A program made the translations under genes and the position numbers. Shown in pieces: positions 9,273 through 18,592 of a stretch of DNA of 64,000 bases (position 1 is its first letter; each line of letters opens with the position of its first letter). The stretch is from contig NZ_CP039704.1 in NCBI RefSeq assembly GCF_005144965.1, positions 1,488,001 through 1,552,000 of the forward strand, read 5' to 3'. The notes beneath the pieces are model-generated. The model was not told the DNA's origin. It worked only from the letters and a program-made list of their open reading frames with translations, and ran no database searches. Source of the stretch: Hankyongella ginsenosidimutans. GTDB taxonomy: Bacteria; Pseudomonadota; Alphaproteobacteria; Sphingomonadales; Sphingomonadaceae.

Positions 9273-9809
9273 CTATTTCTGCGCGGCCTTCCAGTCGCGC
9301 ACCGCTTTCAGCGCGCCTTCGACATGGCTGACCGGCGTGCCGGTGCTGTGCGTGTAAATGATCTTGCCGTCCGGCGCGATCACATAGGAAACCCGGCTCG
9401 CCTTGCCGGGCAGCAGCGCCAGCTTCGCGTCATAGTCGGCGATGGTCTGTTTGCTTGCGGCGGCGACCGCGAACTTGCTCTGACATTCCTTGACCGAGAA
9501 TTTGTTCAGGGTCGCGATATCGTCGCCTGAGATGCCGACCACGGTGGCGCCAGCGGCGGTGAAGTCGCCGATCATGTCCGCAAAGGTGCGCGCCTCCAGC
9601 GTGCAGCCGGGCGTGAAGGCGGCCGGATAAAAATACAGCACCACCGGCCCTTTCTTCAGGGTGTCGCTGAGGCTGAAGCTGAACGGCTTGCCGGCAAGCG
9701 AGGCCTGCGTCGTGAAAGTGGGGGCGCTCTTGCCCGGCTTGAGCGCTGCGAGCGCCGGGCTTGCAAGCATGCTCATGGCGAGGGCGGCGGTGAAAAGTCG
9801 GCGGATCAT
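9273..9809 (-). CDS. exported peroxiredoxin (BCP/PrxQ type)
   Basis: Intact, 178 residues from the ATG at 9809, which follows GGAGACC. A Sec signal peptide (MIRRLFTAALAMSMLASPALA) precedes a thioredoxin-fold domain. The peroxidatic Cys is in FTPGCT (Cys69), and a second Cys at position 109 (KECQSK) may be the resolving one. It should reduce peroxides in the periplasm with an unknown reductant. BCP-family members are usually cytoplasmic, so the leader is the notable point. It is divergent from cobA, sharing 175 bases of upstream DNA. Confidence 0.88.
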   Translation of the reverse strand: MIRRLFTAALAMSMLASPALAALKPGKSAPTFTTQASLAGKPFSFSLSDTLKKGPVVLYFYPAAFTPGCTLEARTFADMIGDFTAAGATVVGISGDDIATLNKFSVKECQSKFAVAAASKQTIADYDAKLALLPGKASRVSYVIAPDGKIIYTHSTGTPVSHVEGALKAVRDWKAAQK

Positions 9810-9984
9810 CGGCGGTCTCCCAACAGGTTTGCACCACATTACGCGCGAAATGCCTGTTTGGGCCATACCTCGCGAACAACGGCTCGTCTTGCGCGCGCCG
9901 CCAAGTCAGGCTTGTCCTGACCCAAGAAAGCTGGTTTGCGCCTTGCGCCGACCACCCCACTTGGGGCCTGTTATGAGGATACCC

Positions 9985-10785
9985 ATGCCCTTTACGCATT
10001 CCTTGTCGCGCCATGCCTCCGGCGGGCGCATCAGTCTGGTCGGCGCCGGCCCCGGCGATCCGGACCTCCTGACCGTACGTGCAGCGCGCGCGCTCGGCGC
10101 AGCCGATGTCGTCGTGCATGACGGCCTGGTCGACCCGCGCATTCTGGATCTCGTGCGGCCGGAGGCGCTGCTGATCAACGTCGCCAAGCGCCGCGACCAT
10201 CACAGCATGCCGCAGGACGCCATCAACGCGCTGCTGGTCGCAGAGGCGCAGAGCGGCCAGTATGTCGTGCGCCTCAAAGGTGGCGACCCGTTCATTTTCG
10301 GCCGGGGCGGCGAGGAGATGGAAGCCGCACATGCCGCCGGGGTCCCGGTCGACATCATCCCCGGCATCACGGCGGCGCTCGGCTGCGCTGCGGGCGTCGG
10401 CATGCCACTGACCCACCGGGAACTGGCCAGCAGCGTCACCTTCGTCGCCGGCCAGAAACGTGACCTCGCAGCGCAGGACTGGCGCGGGCTGGCGGGGCCG
10501 GGGCGGACGCTGGTGATCTACATGGGGCTGGCGACCGCTGCCGATACGTCCGCCAAATTGATGGCGGACGGCCAGCCGGCGTCGACTCCAGTGGCCATCA
10601 TCGAGAATGGCGCGCGACCGGACGCGCGGGTCCTGCGCGGGCGTCTGGACCGGCTGGCCGATCTCGTGCGCGAACACAATGTGCAAAGCCCGGCGCTGAT
10701 CGTGGTCGGCGCAGTCGCGGCCTATGCCGCGCTGACGCCGCAGACTTTCGCCATACCGGCGCTCGAAAACGCGGAAAGCGAGTAA
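9985..10785 (+). CDS. cobA: uroporphyrinogen-III C-methyltransferase
   Basis: Intact, 266 residues. It uses S-adenosylmethionine to methylate uroporphyrinogen III to precorrin-2, the route to siroheme for the sulfite reductase encoded two genes on. Signatures: VGAGPGDPDLLT, the conserved VVHDGLVDPRIL, RLKGGDPFIFGRGGEE and VIPGIT-type loops. The start is the ATG at 9985, five bases after GAGG, rather than the earlier ATG at 9973. It opens the plus-strand sulfur operon. Confidence 0.93.
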   Translation: MPFTHSLSRHASGGRISLVGAGPGDPDLLTVRAARALGAADVVVHDGLVDPRILDLVRPEALLINVAKRRDHHSMPQDAINALLVAEAQSGQYVVRLKGGDPFIFGRGGEEMEAAHAAGVPVDIIPGITAALGCAAGVGMPLTHRELASSVTFVAGQKRDLAAQDWRGLAGPGRTLVIYMGLATAADTSAKLMADGQPASTPVAIIENGARPDARVLRGRLDRLADLVREHNVQSPALIVVGAVAAYAALTPQTFAIPALENAESE

Positions 10786-10786
10786 C

Positions 10787-11086
10787 ATGCCGCAAATCCT
10801 GAACGCCAACGATCTGCCGACCGGGGACGTCGTCTACTGGACGGGCGAAGGCTGGAGCCGCGACATCCGCGCGGCCGCAATCGTGGCCGACACGGCTGCG
10901 GCCGAACGTTTCGCCGAGGCCGAGGTCGCCGCCCGCCGGGTGGTCGAACCCTATTTCGTCGATGTCGAAGACACCACCGATGGCCCGCTGCCCGTGCGTG
11001 CGCGCGAGCGGGTGCGGGCGTTTGGCCCGAGCGTGCGGCCGGACCTTGGCAAGCAGGCGGACTTCAGAATGGGAGCAAAGGCATGA
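10787..11086 (+). CDS. DUF2849 protein of the sulfite-reduction operon
   Basis: Intact, 99 residues, one base after the cobA stop and overlapping cysI by four bases (ATGA). The sequence opens MPQILNANDLPTGDVVYW and contains EPYFVDVED, as in DUF2849 proteins. The family is almost always found between cobA/cysG and the sulfite reductase gene in alphaproteobacteria. Its function is not established. The tight coupling suggests a role with the reductase or siroheme delivery, which is inference only. Confidence 0.85.
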   Translation: MPQILNANDLPTGDVVYWTGEGWSRDIRAAAIVADTAAAERFAEAEVAARRVVEPYFVDVEDTTDGPLPVRARERVRAFGPSVRPDLGKQADFRMGAKA

Positions 11087-12781
11087 GCCTTGCAGCGCTG
11101 CGCACCGCGCCGGTTCAGGCGCACATGTACCGGTACGACGATTTCGACAAGGCGATCGTCCAGACCCGGGTCGACGAGTTTCGCGACCAGATCGCCCGCC
11201 GCATGGCCGGCGAACTGACCGAAGACCAGTTCAAGCCGCTGCGGCTGATGAACGGCCTGTACCTGCAGCTCCATGCCTACATGCTGCGGGTCGCCATCCC
11301 GTACGGCACGCTGTCCTCGGCGCAGGTGCGCCAGCTGGCGCACATCGCCCGGCGCTACGACAAGGGTTATGCGCACTTCACCACCCGCCAGAACGTCCAG
11401 TACAACTGGATCAAGCTGGAGGAGGCCGGCGACATCCTGCAGGCGCTTGCGGACGTCGAGATGCACGCCATCCAGACCTCCGGCAACTGCATCCGCAACA
11501 TCACCACCGACCAGTTCGCCGGCGCGACCACCGAGGAAGTGGCGGACCCGCGCCCCTGGGCCGAGCTGCTGCGCCAGTATTCGACCTTCCACCCGGAATT
11601 TTCCTACCTGCCGCGCAAGTTCAAGGTGGCGATGACCGGCGCACCCAGCGACCGCGCCGCCATCCTGTTCCACGACATCGGCCTGCGCATGGTGCAGGAC
11701 GCCGGCGGGCAAACGGGCTTCGAGGTCTATGTGGGCGGCGGCATGGGCCGCACGCCGATTGTCGGCAAGCTGATCAAGCCGTTCCTGCCGACTGCGCAGT
11801 TCCTCAGCTATGTCGAGGCGATCATGCGGGTCTACAACCGCTACGGCCGCCGCGACAACATCTACAAGGCGCGCATCAAGATCCTCGTGCACGAGATCGG
11901 CGCGGAGGAGTTCTCGCGCCAGGTCGATGAAGAATGGCAGTCGATCCTGAAGCAGGGTGTCGATGCGCCGGATGCCGAGATCGCGCGGATCGCCGCCTTC
12001 TTCGCGCCGCCGCCGTTCGACGCCACTGCAACCGATGCGGCGTTCGAGGCGGCGCTGGCGGCCGAGCCGGCGTTCGCCCAGTGGGTCCAGCGCAACGTGG
12101 CCAGCCACAAGGCACAGGGCTACAGGGTTGCGACCATCAGCCTCAAGCCCCTGAACGCGGACGGCACGGCAGGCATTCCGGGGATGCGTCCGCTGACCAG
12201 CTGGACGCCATTGCCTCACTGGCCGATGCCTGTTCCTTCGGGGAAATCCGCGTCACTCACGAGCAGAACCTGGTGCTGCCGCACGTCCGCTCCGCCGATC
12301 TGCCGGCGATCTGGCGCAGGCTGGCCGAGATCGGCCTTGCCACCGCGAATGTCGGCCTGGTCTCGGACATCATCGCCTGCCCGGGGCTGGACTATTGCAG
12401 CCTCGCCAACGCCCGCTCGATCCCGCTGGCGCTGAAGCTTCATGAGCGCTTCGCCGACTGGAGCCGCCAGGCGGATCTCGGCGAGCTGAAGATCAAGATC
12501 TCCGGCTGCATCAACGCCTGCGGCCACCACCACGCCGGCCACATCGGCATCCTCGGCGTCGACCGTAAGGGGTCGAGAATTACCAGTTGCTGCTGGGCGG
12601 TTCGGGTGCGGAGGACGCGTCGGTCGCGGAAATCCTCGGCCCCGGCTTCGATGAAGCCGGCGTGATCGACGCGGTGGAAAAGTCATCGAGCATTATCGCG
12701 GCGTCCGCCAGCCCGGCGAGCGCTTCCTCGACACCTACCGCCGCACCGGCCCAGACCTTCAAGGAGGCCGTTTATGGCTAA
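11083..12781 (+). CDS. cysI: sulfite/nitrite reductase hemoprotein subunit
   Basis: About 566 residues, with two ferredoxin-type half domains and two siroheme-binding halves. The first half has FTTRQNVQYNWIKLEE and TSGNCIRNITTDQF. The second carries the four cysteines for the [4Fe-4S]-siroheme centre as CPGLDYCSLA and GCINACGHH. It reduces sulfite to sulfide. At least three frame breaks are present (near 12180, 12572 and 12682, and probably 12751), all curable by single bases in G/C/A runs. The C-terminus ends FKEAVYG and overlaps the DUF934 start. DUF2849, DUF934 and CysH neighbours make sulfite, not nitrite, the likely substrate. Confidence 0.9.
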
Positions 12782-13301
12782 CCCCGCGATCGAGCGCCGG
12801 GAGCAGGAGCGCGCCGCCATCGACGTGGACGTCTCCGGCGTGCGGCTCAACCTGCGCGATGCGGCGCTGGACTGGAGCTATGTGCCGGGCTCGGCGGACG
12901 TGCCTGCGGACGGCGCGGCCGTGGTCGACCTCAAGCGCCTGGCCGAGACGCCCGCGCGCGGCGTGCGCCTGATGCCGGAGGATGACGCCCGCACGCTCGC
13001 CGACCATCTGCCGCGTCTGGACCTCATTGACCTGGTGTTCCCGAAATTCCGCGACGGCCGCGCCTATTCGTCGGCGCGCATCCTGCGGGATTGTCTTGGC
13101 TATACCGGCGCGCTGCGCGCTGTCGGCGACGTCCTGGCCGATCAGATCGCCTTCATGGCCCGCTGCGGCATCGATCAGTTCGTCCTCAATCCCGCGGTCA
13201 GCGCCGAAGCCGCCAAGGCAGCGCTTGACCGCTATGCCTATGTCTACCAGCGCGGCAGCGATCCGCGCGCGCCCGTCTGGCACCTGAGGAGGTCCTCATG
13301 A
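12774..13301 (+). CDS. DUF934 protein (CysX-like) of the sulfite-reduction operon
   Basis: Intact, 175 residues. It contains LVFPKFRDGRAYSSARILR, the DUF934 signature, and DQIAFMARCGIDQFVL. The family accompanies sulfite reductase and APS reductase genes in proteobacteria; its molecular job is not settled. The start ATG at 12774 lies within the last codons of cysI, and its TGA overlaps the cysH ATG, giving a continuous coupled string. Confidence 0.85.
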   Translation: MANPAIERREQERAAIDVDVSGVRLNLRDAALDWSYVPGSADVPADGAAVVDLKRLAETPARGVRLMPEDDARTLADHLPRLDLIDLVFPKFRDGRAYSSARILRDCLGYTGALRAVGDVLADQIAFMARCGIDQFVLNPAVSAEAAKAALDRYAYVYQRGSDPRAPVWHLRRSS

Positions 13302-14093
13302 CCTATCTGTCCCCGTGACGATTGAAGCCGCAGAGACGCATACGCCGGACGTCATCCGCATCTGGACACAGGCTGACGCGGATGCGCTCAACGCCCGGTT
13401 CGCGGGCGCGCCGACGCAGGACATGCTGCGCGAAGTGCTGACCGAGCTGCTGCCCGGTCGGGTCAGCGTCGTGTCGTCGTTCGGCACCGAGTCGGCGGTG
13501 CTGCTGCATATGGTTACCGCCGCTGAACCGGCGACGCCGGTGATCTTCGTCGACACCCTGCGGCTGTTCCCGGAGACCCTGGCCTATCGCGACACCCTGA
13601 TCGCACGCCTCGGCCTGACCGGGGTCGAGAGCGTGATGCCGGATGCGGACCGGCTGGCGGCGGTCGATCCGCAGCAGCTGCGCTGGTCCTACGACCCGGA
13701 TGGCTGCTGCGCCGTGCGCAGGTCGAACCGCTCGACCGCGCGCTTGCAAACGTCGAGGTGTGGATTTCCGGGCGCAAAGGCTTCCAGGCGAAGACGCGCA
13801 CCAACCTGCCGCTGTTCGAGGTCGAGAAGGGCAAGCTGAAGATCAACCCGCTGGCCGGCTGGGCCAAGGCCGATCTCGACGCCTATTTCGAGACCCACGC
13901 GCTGCCGCGCCATCCGCTGGAAGCGCAGGGCTACCTCTCGATCGGCTGCATGCCCTGCACCAGCGTGGTGAAGCCGGGCGAAGACCCGCGCGCCGGCCGC
14001 TGGCGCGGCTGGGACAAGACCGAGTGCGGCATCCATGGTGGCGACGACGCGGATGTCACGCCGTTCGACCCCGCCCAGCAGCCGGTATTCTAG
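13298..14093 (+). CDS. cysH: phosphoadenylyl/adenylyl-sulfate reductase (iron-sulfur type)
   Basis: About 265 residues. The N-terminal PP-loop region reads VSVVSSFGTESAVLLHM. The catalytic tail is KTECGIHGG. Two cysteine pairs, CC in DPDGCCAVR and CXXC in IGCMPCTS, are the [4Fe-4S] ligands that mark APS reductases, so APS rather than PAPS is the likely substrate (family knowledge). The start is the ATG at 13298, which overlaps the DUF934 stop and follows GAGGAGG. It needs one extra C near 13313; otherwise a GTG at 13315 would be used. A second break is near 13722, after CCAVR. Confidence 0.92.
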
Positions 14094-14138
14094 CGTTTGA
14101 TGACTTGAGAGTTTTCCGGGTCAGATCGAGGCGGATTC

Positions 14139-14229
14139 TCCCTCCCCTTCAGGGGAGGGACGGGGTGGGGCCTGTCAGGCCACGTCTGTCCAATATCCCC
14201 TCCCAACCCCTCCCCTGAAGGGGAGGGGC
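14139..14229. repeat. CTCCCC-hairpin repeat downstream of cysH
   Basis: Two near-identical hairpins built on CCTCCCCTTCAGGGGAGG (about 14140-14159) and its partner CCCTCCCCTGAAGGGGAGGG (about 14208-14228) are separated by a TGTCAGGCCACGTCTGTC spacer. The whole sits between the convergent cysH and HerA genes. The hairpins could act as a two-way terminator. They belong to the same general class as those flanking the DUF559 gene. Confidence 0.6.
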
Positions 14230-14254
14230 CTGATCAGCCTGGACCGGAAAGACT

Positions 14255-15927
14255 CTAGCGGCTCTGGCGGCGCCAGCGGTCGACGATCGCCGCCACGCTG
14301 TCCGCGCCGGCATCGGCTGTGCTCCACTTGGCCGAGAAGTCGGCGGTCGCGGAGCGCGGCCGCTGGTTTTCCGGCAGCTCGTCCAGCGCCACGCGCTGCG
14401 GCACCGGGAACGCCTCGCCGGTCATGATCGCCTCGCCCGTCGAAAGCGACGGCAGGAAATCGAGCAGGCCGGTCGCACTGTCCGCCATCACGCCGCGCAC
14501 GATGTCCTGGTCCCGGCATTGGTGATGCGGAACGCGACCACGGTATTGCACTGCGAGAGGATCGTCGGGTCGATTTCGGCCGGGCGCTGACTGACAATCG
14601 CCAGCGACAGCCCGTATTTGCGGCCTTCCTTGGCGATGCGCGCCACGGCGTTCTTGGTCGGCTCGAAACCGGATTTCGGGTCCGCGGGCACATAGTGGTG
14701 CGCTTCCTCGCATACCAGCAGGATCGGGTGCTCGCCGCGGCTCCACAGCGCAAAATCGAACGTGATCCGGCACAGCACCGACAGCACGACGTTCAGCACC
14801 TCGGACGGCACGCCGGAGAGGTCGACGATGGTCAGCGGCTTGCCATCGACCGGAATGCGGAACATGCGCCGCATGATGTCGGCCATGGTGTCGCGCACGG
14901 TGATGCCGCCGAACATGAAGCCGAACCGTGTATCCGCCCGCAGGGTCTCAAGCCGGTTCTTCAGCCAGCGCGCGGCGATCAGCGGCTGGGATTTGTCGAA
15001 CCGGCCCATATGCTCTTCGATCAGCCGGATTACCTCGCGCAGGGCATACGGGGTCGGCGTGTCGAGCATCACCAGATGCTCGGGGAACTGGATGGTCTTG
15101 GCGTAGGCGCGCCGCGCCGCCGGGATCAGTTCCTTCAACAGCAGGATTGCCTCGTCCGCGTGCGCTCCGGCATCACGGTTGCCGACGATGATCTCCGCCA
15201 GTTCGTCAGCGGTGAACAGCCAGTAGGGCAGGTCCATGGTCTGCGGCGTGAGGACTTCGGCGCGGTTCGGAAACGCCGCTGCATATTCGCCGTGCATGTC
15301 GAGCAGCACGATGTGCGCCCGGGCGTGCCGGTCGAGCAGGCGACGCAGCAGCAGCGCCACGGCGCAGGACTTGCCGGACCCGGTTGAGCCGAGCATGGCG
15401 ACATGCTTGCCGAGCATGCCGTCGACGGAGGCATAGGCACGCCGGTCTTCGGCCTGGTGCAGCGTGCCGATGGCGATGGCTGCCCCGCAGGAGAAGTTAT
15501 AGATGGTCTCCAGATCGTCGGGCGTCGCCAGGAAGAGAATCTCGCCAAGGGCCGGGTGGCGCGAGACTCCGCGGTTGAAGCGTCCGTTCGACTCCGGCGT
15601 CGTCTCGCCGACCAGCTCGATCTCGGCGAGATAAAGCTCAGCACGGCCGTCGTTTTCCGGCATCGGAATGGAAAGTCCGGTCACCATGCCGAACACTCGG
15701 TGCGCGCCGCAGTGCATGCGCACGATCTCGCCCTTGCGCAGTTCCGCCGTGCCGCCGGCACCGCAGGTTTCCGGGTCGATCTGGGCGACCAGGCTTAGCC
15801 CGGAAATGGAAACGATGCGCCCGAGCCGCGTCGGTGCCGGGGCTGGCGGGGTCGCATCCCGCGCTGCCTCCAGGATCCACGTCTCGACGTTTGCCCCTGA
15901 GTCCGTGAACGATTGTACGTCTTCCAT
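14255..15927 (-). CDS. HerA-like ATPase (DUF87/HAS-barrel)
   Basis: About 557 residues. An N-terminal HAS-barrel (GRIVSISGLSLVAQID) is followed by the hexameric motor domain: Walker A MLGSTGSGKSCAVALLLRR, the early acidic motif VLLDMHGEYAAAF, Walker B PILLVCEEAHHYVP, and the RIAKEGRKYGLSL and SQRPAEID segments typical of HerA. HerA-type motors translocate DNA, often with the NurA nuclease; no nurA or phage-defence partner is visible here. The frame breaks near 14508, and the tail then ends VAAIVDRWRRQSR. MEDVQSF at 15927 is the likely start, since the upstream in-frame codons run into intergenic DNA. Confidence 0.85.
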
Positions 15928-15976
15928 GTGGCCGGGAATACCGCGGCCCGGTAAAAATTCCGGCAATCAAGAATGG

Positions 15977-16392
15977 TTAATGCGCTGGCAGTGCGGCGTC
16001 GCCGTCCGCCTGGCGCAGAAATTTCTGCGGGTTGACCCGGCGCTCGCGCTGGGCGCTCATGCACACGACCGGGTCCATGGGCGGGCCGCGCTCGGATCGC
16101 GCGTCAACATATGTGCCGAGCGGGGTTGCACCCGGCTGCGGCGGGTAGAAATACACGTCCAGGATGCAGGGCGCATAGGCGAACTGGAGGTGGCGCGCCG
16201 TCGACGTGCCGCGCTCGAAGGTGGCCGGGCCGAAGCGCGCGATCACGGCGTCCGGCGTCTGGCCGATGGCCCAGGCGGTCGTCGGTGCTGGCGGCGGGGC
16301 GGCGGCGGTAACTGCACGGCGTGGGTCGCGGTCTGCGGTTGGGCGCAGGCGGCGAGAAACATGACAAGGATCAGCGCTGCGTCGCGTGTCAT
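15977..16392 (-). CDS. small lipoprotein of unknown function
   Basis: About 138 residues. It starts MTRDAALILVMFLAAC, a lipoprotein signal with lipobox LAAC, then a Pro-rich stretch. After a break near 16305 (one C lacking in the C-run) comes a folded part, TPDAVIARFGPATFERGTS and APCILDVYFYPP, ending KFLRQADGDAALPAH. The pattern of a DxVxxxFGxP motif and hydrophobic strand resembles small outer-membrane lipoproteins of the SmpA/OmlA or DUF type; no firm family. Composite repeat copy 2 occupies its upstream region. Confidence 0.6.
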
Positions 16393-16404
16393 GCCTGCCC
16401 CTCT

Positions 16405-16565
16405 AGTGTCGCGGAATCGTAGTTCGCTACACTGTGATATCGGGTTTATGCACGAACTTCGATTCTGAAAACGACGCGAGAAACAATATCTTGATAGTGT
16501 CCTTCTCGAATCTGAAATCCAACCGCGCCTGATATTGGGTGTAACGGATTTCAGATTCGGGACAC
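16405..16565 (+). repeat. REP-like composite repeat, copy 2 (units A + B)
   Basis: The fullest copy. Unit A has both arms: GTGTCGCGGAATCGTAGTTCG and, after a TGATATCGGG centre, CGAACTTCGATTCTGAAAACG. Unit B follows with GTGTCC..GAATCTGAAATCC and GGATTTCAGATTCGGGACAC. It lies between the lipoprotein start and the end of the EI24 gene, and its right arm supplies the last codons and TGA of that gene. Confidence 0.8.
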
Positions 16566-17243
16566 GAGCGCGCGGTGCACCATGTGGGTTGCCATGGCGG
16601 CACCGAGAAGCGGGGCGAGCAGGTTCAGCACCGGCACCAGATAGAGCAGGGATGCCGCGACGCCAAGCCCGGTCACGCCGCCGCGGTTCTCCCGGCGCAG
16701 GGTGCGCTCGGCGTCGGGCGGCAGATGCCGCAGCGCCACAAGCTGAAACAGATCGCGCCCCAGCAGCACGCCGTTGATGGCCATGAACAACACAATCGGG
16801 CCGACAGCCGTGAACAGCAGCGCCAGATAGGCCGGCAGCGCCGCCAGGTTCCACAGCAGCATGCGCAGGGCGGAGCCGAGCGCCAGGCCAAGCCCCTGGA
16901 CCAGTCCAACGGACCGCACGGCCCTGGCCTGCGGGTAATGCCGGGCCTCCACCGCATCGACGACGAAATCGAGGAACAGGCCCATGACGGCGGTCGCGAC
17001 GGCGGGAAACAGCAGTACCGCGGCCAGGATCGCCAGCACGATGCCGCCGGCGTCCTGCCCGCGCGTCCAGACCCAGCGCAGCCAGCCGGGCCAGCCGGCA
17101 GGGTCGATGCCGTCCAGCACCCGGTCGAGCCCGAACCAGAGGCCGGCAAACAGCGCCACCGAGATCAGGCTGGAGACCAGCAGGATCAGCAGCATCCGGC
17201 CGCTGGCCATCTGTTCAAGGCTCAAGCTGAAGGCGCGCAGCAT
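16551..17243 (-). CDS. EI24/CysZ-like integral membrane protein
   Basis: Intact, 230 residues. There are about five hydrophobic segments, including LLILLVSSLISVALFAGLWF, AAVLLFPAVATAVMGLFLDF and LLYLVPVLNLLAPLLGAAMA. The layout fits the EI24 family that includes the sulfate permease CysZ. Given the cysteine operon upstream a sulfate transport role is tempting, but the family also has other members, so this is inference. The final residues LVSRI and the stop are read from the right arm of the adjacent repeat element, so the original C-terminus may have been altered by the insertion. Confidence 0.75.
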   Translation of the reverse strand: MLRAFSLSLEQMASGRMLLILLVSSLISVALFAGLWFGLDRVLDGIDPAGWPGWLRWVWTRGQDAGGIVLAILAAVLLFPAVATAVMGLFLDFVVDAVEARHYPQARAVRSVGLVQGLGLALGSALRMLLWNLAALPAYLALLFTAVGPIVLFMAINGVLLGRDLFQLVALRHLPPDAERTLRRENRGGVTGLGVAASLLYLVPVLNLLAPLLGAAMATHMVHRALVSRI

Positions 17244-17329
17244 CAGATGTACCCGCCCGCCGCGGTTGCCATGGCGCGCCCCGCCCGGTATGCGGGCGGC
17301 ATTACGGAATTTCCTTCGGAGACATCGAC

Positions 17330-18317
17330 ATGAGCGACCAACGGCTTGCAGTTCTTGGTATCGGCAATGCGATCGTGGACGTGCTGTCCCACGCCACAGA
17401 CGATTTCCTGACGGCGCAGGCGCTGGTCAAGGGTCGATGCGCCTGATCGACGAGGCGGAAGCCGAGCGGCTGTATGGCCTCATGGGGCCGGGTCATGAGA
17501 TTTCCGGCGGCTCGGCTGCCAACACCATTGCCGGAATCGCGGCGCTTGGCGTGCCGGCGGGCTTCATCGGCAAGGTGCGCGACGATCAGCTGGGCGCAGT
17601 GTTCGCGCACGACATCCGCGCCGCTGGCGTCGAGTATGCGACCGATGCCGCGGCGGATGGTGCCTCGACCGCGCGCTGCCTGATTCTGGTGACGCCAGAC
17701 GGCCAGCGCACCATGAACACCTTTCTCGGCGCCAGCCAGGGCCTCAACCCGAGCGACCTCGACGCCGCGCAGATCGCCCGCGCGGAAGTCATCTACCTTG
17801 AAGGCTACCTCTGGGATCCGCCCGCAGCCAAGGAAGCGTTCATGGCCGCGATCCAGATCGCGCACCGCCAGGCCAACAAGGTGGCGCTCACCCTGTCGGA
17901 TTCCTTTTGTGTCGCCCGCTACCGCGACGAGTTTCTGGAGCTGGTCCCCAATCACATCGACATCCTGTTCGCCAACGAGGCGGAGATCAAGGCGCTGACC
18001 GGCACCGACGATTTCGACGCAGCGGTCGCCTGGGCGCGCGACGCCTGCGATATCGTGGCGATCACCCGGTCGGAGAAGGGGCGGTCATCGTCGCGGGCGA
18101 CGAAACGCACGTCGTTCTGGCCGAGCCGGGCGTGCATGTGGTCGACACCACCGGCGCCGGCGACCTGTTCGCCGCCGGCTTCCTCGCCGGGCTGGCCAAG
18201 GGCCTGCCGCTTGAGACGTGCGGGCGCATGGGCGTCATCTGCGCGGCGGAGGTCATCAGCCATATGGGTGCCCGCTCCGAGGCCGACCTGAAGGCGCTGG
18301 TCGCGCGCCGCCTCTAG
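17330..18317 (+). CDS. adenosine/sugar kinase, PfkB family
   Basis: About 329 residues. PfkB signatures: GIGNAIVDVL at the start, SGGSAANTIAGIAALG for substrate binding, and VVDTTGAGDLFAAGFLAG with the catalytic Asp and anion hole. Proteins of this subgroup in alphaproteobacteria are annotated as adenosine kinases. Two frame breaks: near 17435 (AAGGGTCG lacks one base before MRLIDE) and near 18080 (the G-run in EKGAVIVAG). The start ATG at 17330 follows TTCGGAGA. Confidence 0.88.
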
Positions 18318-18366
18318 ACCTTGATCGTTTCAGATTGAATCAAGCTGAAACGTGAATCATGGTCTA
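18315..18366 (+). terminator. long hairpin after adenosine kinase
   Basis: It starts at the kinase stop codon. Outer pairing TAGACC/GGTCTA and inner GTTTCAG/CTGAAAC enclose an 11-base loop. No U-tract follows, so it may be a transcript-stabilising or rho-type end rather than a classic terminator. Confidence 0.4.
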
Positions 18367-18420
18367 AATTGTTGATAAGAGGCTGCTGACTTTACGTTGA
18401 CCCACGAGGCAGTGGCGGCA

Positions 18421-18530
18421 GTAGTGTCTCAGTTTGAAATTTTGCCGCTCACCCTGAGCTTGACGAAGGAGTGAGCGGCTCGTGGTTCGTCAAGCTCACC
18501 ACGAGCGGACTTTTCAAACTGAGACACTAC
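18421..18530. mobile_element. MITE copy 2 with perfect terminal inverted repeats
   Basis: 110 bp. The left end GTAGTGTCTCAGTTTGAAA is the exact inverse of the right end TTTCAAACTGAGACACTAC. Inside are the same two hairpins as in copy 1. The flanking 10-mers AGTGGCGGCA (18411-18420) and CGTGGCGGCT (18531-18540) agree at eight inner positions, consistent with an aged target duplication. It sits in the oxyR upstream region. Confidence 0.78.
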
Positions 18531-18592
18531 CGTGGCGGCTTGCATCGCGAAACCGGCGATGGAATACAGGGCCTGTCGCAACGGGGCCATGC

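Noticed and set aside
14255-15927. HerA-like ATPase as part of a phage-defence system
   Set aside because: HerA partners in defence (Sir2, DUF4297, NurA-like) are absent; the neighbours are an ordinary lipoprotein and sulfur genes, so it is more likely a housekeeping DUF87 ATPase.
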